From Phenylobacterium sp. (lineage in GTDB: Bacteria > Pseudomonadota > Alphaproteobacteria > Caulobacterales > Caulobacteraceae): a stretch of DNA of 64,000 nucleotides. Location of the stretch: positions 308,122-372,121 of the forward strand of contig NZ_JAUXSP010000021.1 of the NCBI RefSeq assembly GCF_030679875.1, in the 5' to 3' direction. Of this stretch, positions 11,374 to 20,541 are shown piece by piece (within the stretch, counting starts at the first letter, position 1; the number at the start of each line of letters is the position of its first letter). A program made the translations under genes and the position numbers. The notes below the pieces were generated by a model. That model was not told the DNA's origin. It ran no database searches and worked only from the letters and a program-made list of their open reading frames with translations.

Positions 11374-12477
11374 ATGGCTGAGCCCAACCTGTTTGCGCAC
11401 CTCAGCTTCCCGCACGGGCCTGAGATGAAGAACCGCTTCATGCTGGCCCCCCTGACCAATACCCAGAGTCATGCGGACGGGACCCTGTCGGACGACGAAT
11501 TCCACTGGCTGACCATGCGGGCCAAGGGCGGCTTTGGCCTGACCATGACCTGCGCAGCCCACGTCCAGAAAATCGGTCAGGGCTTCCCTGGCCAGCTGGG
11601 GGTCTTCTCCGACGACCATCTGCCGGGGCTCACCCGCCTGGCCGCCGCCATCAAGGCGCAGGGCAGCGTCGCGGTCCTGCAGTTGCACCATGCGGGCAAC
11701 CGTTCGCCCAAGGAGCTGATCGGCGAAGCGCCGGTCTGTCCCTCCGATGATCCCGAGACCGAGGCGCGGGCGCTGACCGAGACCGAGGTCGCCGCGCTCA
11801 TCGAAGCCTTCATCGTCGGCGCCGAACGCGCCAAGAGGGCCGGCTTCGACGGGGTCGAGGTGCATGGCGCCCACGGCTACATCCTCTGCCAGTTCCTCTC
11901 GGCCGATCTCAACCACCGCACTGACGCCTATGGCGGTTCGGCTGAAAATCGCGCCCGCATCATCGTGGAGATCGTCGAAGGTATCCGCGCCCGCTGCGGC
12001 GAGGACTTCCTGCTGGGCCTGCGCCTGTCGCCGGAGCGGTTTGGCCTGAAACTGGCCGAGATCCGCGACCTGGCCGCCCAGATGCTCACCCATCCAGCCC
12101 TGGACTTCCTCGACATGTCGCTGTGGGACGTCCGCAAGGAGCCGACCGAGGCCGAGTTCAAGGGGCGCAGCCTGATGTCCTATTTCGCTGACCTGCCCCG
12201 GGCGAACGTCCGGCTGGGCGTCGCGGGCAAGATCATGACCGCGGCCCAGGCCCGGGACGCCCTGGCCGCCGGCGCCGACTATGTTCTGATCGGCCGGGCC
12301 GCCATCCTGCATCATGACTATCCGCGCAAGGTCGAGGGCGATGTGGACTTCGCGCCCGTCGCCCTGCCAGTGAGCCGCGCCCACCTGGCCGCCGAGGGCC
12401 TGAGCCCCAACTTCATCACCTATATGAACAACTGGCCGGGCTTCGTGGCCCAGGACCAGACGGAGGACGCCCTGTGA
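11374..12477 (+). CDS. NADH:flavin oxidoreductase, Old Yellow Enzyme family
   Basis: A 367-residue FMN-dependent TIM-barrel reductase. Seen: KNRFMLAPLTNTQSHADG at the FMN-binding N-terminus, LQLHHAGNR with the histidine pair region, GVEVHGAHGYILCQFLS, the NHRTDAYGGS loop, and the phosphate-binding RLGVAGKIMTAAQARDALA-type ending with YVLIGRAAI. Likely reduces activated C=C bonds, substrate unknown. The ATG at 11374 (11 bases after GGAG) is preferred over the GTG at 11230 because upstream residues do not match the family. The stop overlaps the GTG start of the next gene (GTGA). Confidence 0.9.
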   Translation: MAEPNLFAHLSFPHGPEMKNRFMLAPLTNTQSHADGTLSDDEFHWLTMRAKGGFGLTMTCAAHVQKIGQGFPGQLGVFSDDHLPGLTRLAAAIKAQGSVAVLQLHHAGNRSPKELIGEAPVCPSDDPETEARALTETEVAALIEAFIVGAERAKRAGFDGVEVHGAHGYILCQFLSADLNHRTDAYGGSAENRARIIVEIVEGIRARCGEDFLLGLRLSPERFGLKLAEIRDLAAQMLTHPALDFLDMSLWDVRKEPTEAEFKGRSLMSYFADLPRANVRLGVAGKIMTAAQARDALAAGADYVLIGRAAILHHDYPRKVEGDVDFAPVALPVSRAHLAAEGLSPNFITYMNNWPGFVAQDQTEDAL

Positions 12478-13625
12478 GACAAGACGCCGAGTTCGACATC
12501 ATCGTCTATGGCGCCACCGGCTTCACCGGCCGGCTGGTGGCTGAGCATCTGGCCAAGCGCTACGGCGTGGGCGGCGAGGTGAAATGGGCCATGGCCGGGC
12601 GCAGCGCCGACAAGCTGGCCGCCGTCCGCGACGAGATCGGCGCCCCAGCCGACACGCCCTTCGTGGTCGCCGACGCCGACGACAAGGCGTCCCTGAAGGC
12701 CATGGTCGAGCGGACCAAGGCGGTCATCACCACCGTCGGTCCCTATCAGCTCTACGGAAATGACCTAGTCGCCGCCTGCGTCGCGGCCGGGACCGACTAT
12801 CTCGATCTCTGCGGCGAACCGGTGTGGATGCGCCACATGATCGACGCCCATGAGGCGAAGGCGAAGGAGACCGGCGCGCGGATCGTCTTCTCCTGCGGCT
12901 TCGACTCCATCCCTTTCGAGCTCGGCGTCTTCTATCTGGCGCAGGAGGCCAAGGCGAAGCTCGGCCACACCCTGCCCCGGGTGAAGGGCCGCGTGCGCAA
13001 GATGAAGGGCGGCTTCTCTGGCGGCACCGCCGCCAGCCTCAAGGCCACCATGGCGGCCCTGTCCAAGGACCCCAGCCTGTTCGCCCTGATGGTCGACCAC
13101 TTCGCCCTGACGCCAGGCTTCAAGGGCCCCGAACAGCCCAAGGGCGACAAGGTTGAGGAGGACGCAGACCTGGGCGCCACCGTCGGCCCCTTCGTCATGG
13201 CCGCCATCAATACCCGCAACGTCCATCGTTCGAACCTGCTGACCGGCCACGCCTATGGTCAGGACCTCGCCTATGACGAGATGGTGGTGGTCGATCCCAA
13301 CGCCCCGCCGGCCCCGGCCCTGGGCGCAGAGGGCGGTCCCAAGCCCGGCGAAGGCCCCAGCAAGGAAGACCGCGAGACCGGCTTCTTCGATGTCCTGTTC
13401 ATCGGACTGGGCGAGGGCGGCGAGCAGATGCGCGTGGCCGTCACCGGCGACAAGGATCCGGGCTATGGCTGCACCTCGAAGATGATCGGCGAGGCCGCCA
13501 TCTGCCTGATCAATGAATGCCCCGACACGGCGGGCGGAATCTGGACGCCCGGCGCCGCCATGGGCATGAAGCTGATCGAGCGCCTGCGGGCCAACGCCGG
13601 CATGACCTTCGAGGTTGAGGCCTGA
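12474..13625 (+). CDS. Saccharopine dehydrogenase-like / trans-acting enoyl reductase family protein
   Basis: A 383-residue NAD(P)-dependent reductase. The N-terminal Rossmann motif is IIVYGATGFTGRLVAEHLA, followed by AMAGRSADKLAAVRDE and VITTVGPYQLYGNDLVAACV; the middle has FSCGFDSIPFELG. Relatives include lipid-linked enoyl reductases such as those of mycobacterial phthiocerol synthesis; some eukaryotic relatives are lipid-droplet proteins. Substrate unknown. Translation is coupled to the flavin reductase by a GTGA overlap, so the two redox enzymes probably act on the same pathway. A strong hairpin without a T-tract follows. Confidence 0.85.
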   Translation: MRQDAEFDIIVYGATGFTGRLVAEHLAKRYGVGGEVKWAMAGRSADKLAAVRDEIGAPADTPFVVADADDKASLKAMVERTKAVITTVGPYQLYGNDLVAACVAAGTDYLDLCGEPVWMRHMIDAHEAKAKETGARIVFSCGFDSIPFELGVFYLAQEAKAKLGHTLPRVKGRVRKMKGGFSGGTAASLKATMAALSKDPSLFALMVDHFALTPGFKGPEQPKGDKVEEDADLGATVGPFVMAAINTRNVHRSNLLTGHAYGQDLAYDEMVVVDPNAPPAPALGAEGGPKPGEGPSKEDRETGFFDVLFIGLGEGGEQMRVAVTGDKDPGYGCTSKMIGEAAICLINECPDTAGGIWTPGAAMGMKLIERLRANAGMTFEVEA

Positions 13626-13636
13626 GATCATCGCAG

Positions 13637-13665
13637 GGCCCCGCCGTCCGACCGACGGTGGGGCC
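13637..13665 (+). terminator. GC-rich hairpin after the reductase operon
   Basis: A 12-base stem (13637-13648 with 13654-13665, one G.T wobble) around a CGACC loop, 12 bases after the stop. No T-run follows, so it may act as an mRNA 3' stabilising hairpin rather than a classical terminator. Confidence 0.45.
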
Positions 13666-13697
13666 ACCGGCCCCAGAGGCCGCCCGGCCAACTTGAT

Positions 13698-13710
13698 TTT
13701 ACGACGTAAA
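13698..13710. promoter_or_regulatory. Palindrome TTTACG-A-CGTAAA upstream of the tetR gene
   Basis: A perfect 13-base palindrome with a single central base, 54 bases before the TetR ATG and followed by ATGTAACA. Similar TTTACG/CGTAAA half-sites are used by TetR/MerR regulators of acyl-CoA catabolism in proteobacteria. Most likely the autoregulatory operator. Confidence 0.5.
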
Positions 13711-13763
13711 TGTAACAGTGAGGTTGTCGTGATGCATGCGATCAACCTGCTGTTCGAGGTCTG

Positions 13764-14360
13764 ATGCCCCGGGTCCTGACCGAGTCCGATGTCGCCGACT
13801 TCCGCGACCGCCTCTGCGAGGTGGCCGAGACGCTGTTCGCCCAGCGCGGGCCCGAGGCCGTGACCATGCGCCAACTGGCCAGCGCCTTAGGCGTCAGCCC
13901 CATGACTCCCTACCGCTACTTCAAGGACAAGGACGACATCCTGGCCGCGGTCCGCACGGCGGGCTTCGATCGCTTCGCCGAGGCCCTGGAGGCCGCCTAT
14001 GGGCAGCCCGGCGACGCCAGGGCCAAGGGCGCGGCGGTGGGCGAGGCCTATGTGACCTTCGCCTTCGACCATCCCCAGACCTACAAGCTGATGTTCGACA
14101 TGTATCAGCCCAACGAGGTCGACTATCCTGAGCTCTCCCGGGCTGCGGACCGCGCGCGGGCGACCATGAGCCAATATGTCCGTAGCCTGGTGGAGTCCGG
14201 CCACCTGGCTGGCGACCCGGTGAGGATCGGCGAGATGTTCTGGGCCTCGACCCATGGCTGCATCGTCTTGGAGATGGTGGGCAAGCTGCCCCCCGGTGGG
14301 GCTCGCAAGCTGATCGCCGAGGTGATCCCGGCCATTTCCCGAGGCCTGCGTACGGCCTGA
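13764..14360 (+). CDS. TetR/AcrR family transcriptional regulator
   Basis: A 198-residue regulator. The N-terminal helix-turn-helix is clear: LCEVAETLFAQRGPEAVTMRQLASALGVSPMTPYRYFKDKDDILAAV (positions about 12-58, cited in pieces), followed by an all-helical ligand domain with FAFDHPQTYKLMFDMYQPNE. The ATG at 13764 overlaps the stop of an 11-codon frame starting at 13729 (TGATG), and GAGG sits 4 bases upstream. It probably controls itself and the flanking reductase or epoxide hydrolase genes through the palindrome at 13698-13710; that is inference from position. Confidence 0.88.
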   Translation: MPRVLTESDVADFRDRLCEVAETLFAQRGPEAVTMRQLASALGVSPMTPYRYFKDKDDILAAVRTAGFDRFAEALEAAYGQPGDARAKGAAVGEAYVTFAFDHPQTYKLMFDMYQPNEVDYPELSRAADRARATMSQYVRSLVESGHLAGDPVRIGEMFWASTHGCIVLEMVGKLPPGGARKLIAEVIPAISRGLRTA

Positions 14361-14426
14361 GCGCCCTTGACGCGCCCTGGGTCAAGCCGGGCAACCTCTC
14401 TCTCAACTAGCCAGAGGGAGCGCGCC

Positions 14427-15578
14427 GTGAGCCAGGTTCAACCGTTTAAGGTTCAGTGGGATGAGACCCGCGTCGCCAAGGTGCTGGGGCAGGTCGCCGC
14501 CTATGAATGGCCGCCCATGCCCGAGGTCCCGGACGGCTGGGCCTATGGCTGCGACGGCGCCTGGCTGAAGGGGCTCTGCGACCACTGGACGGGGGCCTAT
14601 GACTGGCGCGCCGCGCAGGCCGAGCTTAACCACTTCCCGCAGTTCACCGCCCGCGTCGAGGACTTCGACCTGCATTTCGTCCATGTGATCGGCGAGGCCG
14701 GCGGCAAGCGGCCCCTGCTGATGTCCCACGGCTGGCCTGGCTCGCACTACGAGTTCTGGGAGATCATCGAGAAGCTGGCCTTCCCGACGCGGTTTGGCGG
14801 CGACGCCAGCGACGCTTTCGACCTGGTCATCCCCTCCCTGCCCGGCTTCGGATTCTCGTCCAAGCCGACCCGCCCCATGGGCCAGCGCAGCACCGCGCGG
14901 TTGTTCAACACCCTGATGACCGACGTGCTTGGCTATCAGACCTATCTGGCCCAGGGGGGCGACTGGGGCTCGATGATCACCTCATGGCTCGGCCTCGACC
15001 ACGCCGCCCACGCCAAGGCCATCCACCTGAACATGATGGCCTTCCGCGCGCCGGGCGGCCCCCAGACCCCGGAGGAAACCGCCTGGATGACCCGCCAGGC
15101 CGGTATGATGGACGTCATGGGCGCCTATTTCCGCCTGCAGGCCTCAAAGCCGCAGTCGCTCGCCTGGCTGGGGGCGTCCAACCCGGTGGGCCAAGCCGCC
15201 TGGATCGCCGAACGCTTCCACGACTGGTCGGACCTGCGGACCAAGAGTTTCGATGCGGTCTATTCCAAGGACCGGCTGCTGACCAACATCATGCTCTATG
15301 TGATGACCGACAGCTTCGCGACCGGCGCGTGGTATTATCGCGGCATGCTGGAGGAAGGGGGCGTGGCCCTGCAGCCGGGCCAGCGCTGCGAAACCCCGAC
15401 CGCCTTCGCCAACTTCCCTGGTGAGGCCCTCTACCCCGCTCCGCCCCGCTCCTTCGCCGACCGCGGCTACAACATCGTCCGCTGGACCGACATGGAAAGC
15501 GGCGGCCACTTCGCGGCCATGGAGGAGCCTGATCTCTTTGTGGACGACGTCAGGGCCTGGGGTAGAACGGCGGGATGA
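14427..15578 (+). CDS. Epoxide hydrolase (alpha/beta hydrolase with EHN domain)
   Basis: A 383-residue protein of the microsomal-type epoxide hydrolase family. The N-terminal EHN segment (VQPFKVQWDETRVAKVLGQV, LCDHWTGAYDWRAAQAELN) precedes the alpha/beta hydrolase core: oxyanion motif SHGWPGSHYEFWEI, nucleophile Asp in AQGGDWGSMI, and the C-terminal catalytic His in SGGHFAAMEEPD. Likely opens epoxides by an ester intermediate to give diols; the physiological substrate is unknown. The GTG start at 14427 follows AGAGGGAG by 6 bases; the upstream frame has no homology. The next gene starts inside its stop (ATGA). Confidence 0.92.
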   Translation: MSQVQPFKVQWDETRVAKVLGQVAAYEWPPMPEVPDGWAYGCDGAWLKGLCDHWTGAYDWRAAQAELNHFPQFTARVEDFDLHFVHVIGEAGGKRPLLMSHGWPGSHYEFWEIIEKLAFPTRFGGDASDAFDLVIPSLPGFGFSSKPTRPMGQRSTARLFNTLMTDVLGYQTYLAQGGDWGSMITSWLGLDHAAHAKAIHLNMMAFRAPGGPQTPEETAWMTRQAGMMDVMGAYFRLQASKPQSLAWLGASNPVGQAAWIAERFHDWSDLRTKSFDAVYSKDRLLTNIMLYVMTDSFATGAWYYRGMLEEGGVALQPGQRCETPTAFANFPGEALYPAPPRSFADRGYNIVRWTDMESGGHFAAMEEPDLFVDDVRAWGRTAG

Positions 15579-16597
15579 GCCCCCGCTACGACTTCGCCTC
15601 CGACAATACCGCCCCGGCCGCACCGGAAGCCATGGCGGCCCTGAACGCCGCCAATGCGGGCTTCGCCGCCAGCTATGGCGCCGACGCCACCGTCGCCCGG
15701 GCCGCCGACCTGATCCGGGGGATGCTGGACGCCGACGCCGAGGTCCGTTTCGTCACCTCCGGCACGGCGGCCAACGCCATCTGCCTGGCGGCGCTCGCGC
15801 GGCCGTTTGAGGGTGTGCTGGCCCACCGGGACTCCCATGTCGCCACCGACGAGACCGGCGCGCCCGGCTTCTTTGGGCACGGCCTGGCGATCCAGGGGCT
15901 GGAAGGGGCCTCGGGGCGCATTGATCCGCAGGCGCTGACCGCAGCCCTCGCTCGGGCCGAAAGCGCCCACGCCCAGCCCCCTGCGGCCCTGTCCCTGACC
16001 AACGCCACCGAGTATGGCACGGTCTATTCGACAGACGCCCTGGCGGAGCTGATCGGCCCGGTCCGCGCGCGGGGCTATGGCGTCCACCTCGACGGGGCCC
16101 GGCTGGCCAATGCCGCGGCCGCCGGCTTCGACCTGAAGACCATCGCAGGCCTCGGCGTAGACCTGCTGGTGATCGGCGGGACCAAGGCGGGCATGACGCC
16201 GGCGGAGGCCATCGTCATCTTCCGCAAGGACCTGGTTCCCCGCTTCGACGCCCGCCTAAAACAGTCGGGGCAACTGCCCTCCAAGAGCCGGTTCTACGCC
16301 GCCCCCTTCGTCGGAATGCTGGAGAGCGGCGCCTTCACCGTCCGCGCCGCCCACGCCAACGCCATGGCCAGGCGCCTGGCTGAACTCATGCCCTTGCCGC
16401 TGCGCCATCCGGTGGAGGCCAACGCCGTCTTCGTGGAGATGGACGAGGCGACGCTGAAGCGCCTGCAGGCCAGCGGCTGGTTCGTCTATCGGTTCATCGA
16501 TGGCTCGGTGCGGTTCATGTGCTCCTGGGCGACGACAATCGAGGCCATTGAGACGCTCATTGAGGCCCTTGTCGCCGCGGCCCAACCTCGCCGTTAG
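15575..16597 (+). CDS. Low-specificity threonine aldolase-like PLP enzyme
   Basis: A 340-residue fold-type I PLP enzyme that cleaves beta-hydroxy amino acids such as threonine to glycine and an aldehyde. Seen: RYDFASDNTAPAAPEAMAAL start, SYGADATVARA, VTSGTAANAICLAAL, the PLP-binding VHLDGARLANAA and the Schiff-base Lys in IGGTKAGMTPAEA. ATGA overlap with the epoxide hydrolase gene indicates an operon, although no shared pathway is evident. Its last 41 bases overlap the convergent LuxR-type gene on the other strand. Confidence 0.9.
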   Translation: MSPRYDFASDNTAPAAPEAMAALNAANAGFAASYGADATVARAADLIRGMLDADAEVRFVTSGTAANAICLAALARPFEGVLAHRDSHVATDETGAPGFFGHGLAIQGLEGASGRIDPQALTAALARAESAHAQPPAALSLTNATEYGTVYSTDALAELIGPVRARGYGVHLDGARLANAAAAGFDLKTIAGLGVDLLVIGGTKAGMTPAEAIVIFRKDLVPRFDARLKQSGQLPSKSRFYAAPFVGMLESGAFTVRAAHANAMARRLAELMPLPLRHPVEANAVFVEMDEATLKRLQASGWFVYRFIDGSVRFMCSWATTIEAIETLIEALVAAAQPRR

Positions 16598-18275
16598 GAA
16601 CCTCGTCGCTCGCCAGCCAGGCCAGAACGTCGGGCCAATGCTTGTGCGGCAGGTAGTGGCCGACGCCGGGCACGACACGCACCTCGGCGCAGGGCCGGCC
16701 AAGCCAGGCCAGCAGGCGATCGGCCGAGGCGCCCGGATCATCGGCGCCGTGCCAGACGCTGATCGGAGCGCTCAGGCGCGGGAGGTCCAGCCTCGGGGTA
16801 TTGACGCACAGCGTCAGTTCGCGCGCCGCGCCCTTGGAGCCGCGGCTCAGGCACTCGCTCATATAGTCGTAGATGAAGGCCATCACGTCGGGATGGCTGC
16901 GGAGATAGGCGGCGTCTCCCGGGGCCGAAGCCGCCGTACGAACCATGGTCTCCACCTGTCGCAGGGAAAGCCGGTGACGCAGGAGGGCGTAGAGGGGACC
17001 CACCGCCCAGGCCGAGCGGGCCATCCGCCGGTGCAACAGGATCATCGGATGGCGGCGATCGCGCTCGGTCTCGGGCTCCACGCCGGTGGGGCGGCCGGAG
17101 ACCAGCAGAAGCCGCTCGGCCCGAGGTCCCAGGGCGTCAGCATAGGCCAGGGCGAAGCCCACCCCGTTCATGAAGGCCGCGACCCTGACCTGGGACAGGT
17201 TCAAGGCGTCGGTCAGCTCCGCGAGGTCCCTGGCGATGGTGGCGAAGCTGAGCTCTGACGAGGGATCAGAACGTCCGGTGCCCGGGCGTTCAGCGCAGAC
17301 AATGAAGAGCCCCAGATCCCGGGCGAGCTGATCGGTTCCCCGCGGCAGCAGGCTCGACCCCAGGCCCTGGTGGACCATCATGCAGGCCTGGCCGGCCGGA
17401 TCGCCATAGACTCGGTAGGCCAGGGCCCGCCCGTCGGCCAGACGGTGCGTGCGCACAGGCGGGGCGGTTCCCAGGGCGCCGGCCTCTGTGGCCGAAACTG
17501 TGTCCGGCGCCGTGGTCTGGAGGGACGAGGACAGGGCGCTGAGCTGGGCCAGCGCCCTGACCAGATCGCTCTGGCGGTTCAGCCCCATCTTTTCGAAGAC
17601 CGCCCGAAGCTGGTTGCGCACGGTGTTGAGCGAGACGTTGAGGTCTTCGGCCGATTCTTTCAGCGTCAGCCCATCCTTGAGCCGCGCCGCCAGCCGCGTC
17701 TCGGCCGGGGTCAGGCCGAAGCTGTCGCGGATTGTGCGCCAAAGATGATCGGTGGCCTCTACGGCCGGGAAGATCAGCGCCGCCGACGCCCGCTCTGCGC
17801 CGTCAATCCCCAGGACCAGTTCCGGCGGAGTCGCCGACAGGGGCGACATGTAGGCGAAATGGGGGTCGTCATCGTCGGCCTGGACGAACTTGACGATCAC
17901 CTGGCTGGCGCGACTTTCGCTCAGCCGCGCCCGGGCGTGCGCCAGGGCCTCATGATTGGAGGGGTTGAAGAACCGCATCCCCCGGCTCTCGACCACGCCG
18001 AGGCGATCGCGAAACAGAGACTCGCCGGCGCTGTTCCAGCCGACGACCCCGCCCGTGGAGGACAGCAGGATAACCCCAAGGCTCGGCTTTGACCCCAGCG
18101 CGGCGTCGTCCAGCCCACGGAGATTGGCCAGGGCCCCATCGGCCTCTGGCGCGGCCTGCGGCGCGGCGCCGACGGCGGCGATGATCTCCTCCCATCGCTC
18201 TGGACGCGCGGCGACGGCGTAGATCGTCTCGATCAGCTGAGCGGCGTCAGCTTTCGGCGCAACAGAAGGGGACAA
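16557..18275 (-). CDS. LuxR-type regulator fused to a nucleophile-less alpha/beta hydrolase domain
   Basis: A 572-residue three-part protein: an N-terminal PAS-like region (about 1-190; VILLSSTGGVVGWNSAGESL), a LuxR-type HTH (about 200-250; FGLTPAETRLAARLKDG, VSLNTVRNQLRAVFEKMGL), and an alpha/beta hydrolase domain (about 290-560). In the hydrolase part the acid (WHGADDPGA) and His (GVGHYLP) are present, but the nucleophile elbow reads AAFMNGVGFALAYA, with no Ser, Asp or Cys at the expected position, so it may bind rather than hydrolyse ligand. The start is a TTG with a weak Shine-Dalgarno and an in-frame stop just upstream, so the exact start is uncertain. It lies downstream of the nitronate monooxygenase gene on the same strand, 94 bases apart. 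Confidence 0.8.
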   Translation of the reverse strand: MSPSVAPKADAAQLIETIYAVAARPERWEEIIAAVGAAPQAAPEADGALANLRGLDDAALGSKPSLGVILLSSTGGVVGWNSAGESLFRDRLGVVESRGMRFFNPSNHEALAHARARLSESRASQVIVKFVQADDDDPHFAYMSPLSATPPELVLGIDGAERASAALIFPAVEATDHLWRTIRDSFGLTPAETRLAARLKDGLTLKESAEDLNVSLNTVRNQLRAVFEKMGLNRQSDLVRALAQLSALSSSLQTTAPDTVSATEAGALGTAPPVRTHRLADGRALAYRVYGDPAGQACMMVHQGLGSSLLPRGTDQLARDLGLFIVCAERPGTGRSDPSSELSFATIARDLAELTDALNLSQVRVAAFMNGVGFALAYADALGPRAERLLLVSGRPTGVEPETERDRRHPMILLHRRMARSAWAVGPLYALLRHRLSLRQVETMVRTAASAPGDAAYLRSHPDVMAFIYDYMSECLSRGSKGAARELTLCVNTPRLDLPRLSAPISVWHGADDPGASADRLLAWLGRPCAEVRVVPGVGHYLPHKHWPDVLAWLASDEVPNGEVGPRRQGPQ

Positions 18276-18369
18276 GGGTGATCAGACGCAAAATGGGGGA
18301 ACCTGGGGGAGGCTCAGATTACACGGGTCGCCCCGTCAGCCAAGCTTGCGTGCGACCACCCGCCGCCCT

Positions 18370-19395
<1,026 letters not shown>

Positions 19396-19461
19396 TCAAA
19401 CCCTTGAACGGCGTTCAGGCAAGCCGTGCCGTTGAGGCAGGACGCGATCTGTCGCCCGGAC

Positions 19462-20421
19462 CTAGAGGCCTGAGCGGCCGATGGCGTAGAAGCGCGCCGC
19501 GCGCGCGGCCCTCAGCTCGTCGGCGGAAAGCCCTGACAGCTTGTCCAGCTCCTCGGCCAGCACATCACCCAGGGCCTGCAGCATGGCCGCAGGATCGGAA
19601 TGGGCGCCGCCGGTCGGCTCCGGCACGATGCGGTCCACGATCTTCATCTTCAACAGATCCTGGGCGGTGATCTTCATCGCCTTGGCCGCCTCCTCGGCGG
19701 TGCGCGAGCCCCGCCAGAGGATGGAGTTGGCGCCCTCCGGCGAGATCACCGAATAGATGGCGTGCTCGAGGATCAGCACCCGGTTGCCTGAGGCGATGGC
19801 GATGGCGCCGCCTGATCCACCCTCGCCGCAGACCACGCAGATCATCGGCACGCCCAGGGTCAGGCAGCGCTGGGTCGAACGGGCGATGGCCTCGGCCACG
19901 CCGCGCTCCTCGCTGCCCACGCCGGGATAGGCGCCGGCGGTGTCGATGAAGCTGATCACCGGCAGGTTGAAGTTCTCCGCCATGTCCATCAGGCGGATCG
20001 CCTTGCGGTAGCCCTCCGGGCGGGTGGAGCCGAAGTTGTGCTTCACCCGGCTGGCGGTGTCGTGACCCTTCTCCTGGCCGATAATCATCACCGGCCGGCC
20101 GCGGAACCGACCAAGGCCGCCAAGCAAAGCCTGATCGTCGGCATATTTGCGGTCACCCCGCAGCTCGACGAATTCCTCGATCAGGCCCGAGGCGTAGTCG
20201 ACAAAGTGCGGCCGTTCAGGATGGCGGGCGACCTGGGTCTTCTGCCACGGGTCGAGCTTGGCGTAGGCCTTGACCCGAAGCTCAGCAGCCCGGGCGCGAA
20301 GCGCCTCGATCTCAGTGTCCATGCCGCCGCCCTCGGCGGTCTCCGACAGGCGCTGAAGCTCCTCGATCTTGGCTTCGAGCTCGGCGATGGGGCGCTCGAA
20401 CTCGAGATAATGTGCGGCCAT
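19462..20421 (-). CDS. accA: AccA, acetyl-CoA carboxylase carboxyltransferase subunit alpha
   Basis: The carboxyltransferase alpha subunit that, with AccD, moves CO2 from carboxybiotin to acetyl-CoA to make malonyl-CoA, the first step of fatty acid synthesis. The 319 residues match the family: MAAHYLEFERPIAELEAKIE, DPWQKTQVARHPERPHFVDY, FIDTAGAYPGVGSEERG, VCGEGGSGGAIAI and SPEGANSILWRG. The start and length are standard. The gene stands alone between the nitronate monooxygenase and mscS genes. Confidence 0.98.
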   Translation of the reverse strand: MAAHYLEFERPIAELEAKIEELQRLSETAEGGGMDTEIEALRARAAELRVKAYAKLDPWQKTQVARHPERPHFVDYASGLIEEFVELRGDRKYADDQALLGGLGRFRGRPVMIIGQEKGHDTASRVKHNFGSTRPEGYRKAIRLMDMAENFNLPVISFIDTAGAYPGVGSEERGVAEAIARSTQRCLTLGVPMICVVCGEGGSGGAIAIASGNRVLILEHAIYSVISPEGANSILWRGSRTAEEAAKAMKITAQDLLKMKIVDRIVPEPTGGAHSDPAAMLQALGDVLAEELDKLSGLSADELRAARAARFYAIGRSGL

Positions 20422-20541
20422 CGAGGTGATTGTCCCTGGCTGTGCGCGGAAGCGGCGGAAGTTAGGCGCGAACCCGCATGGTCACAAGGCCCCTCTGGTC
20501 GCGACGCCAGACCAACGGACCCTGGCCTCGCGACAGCCAGG

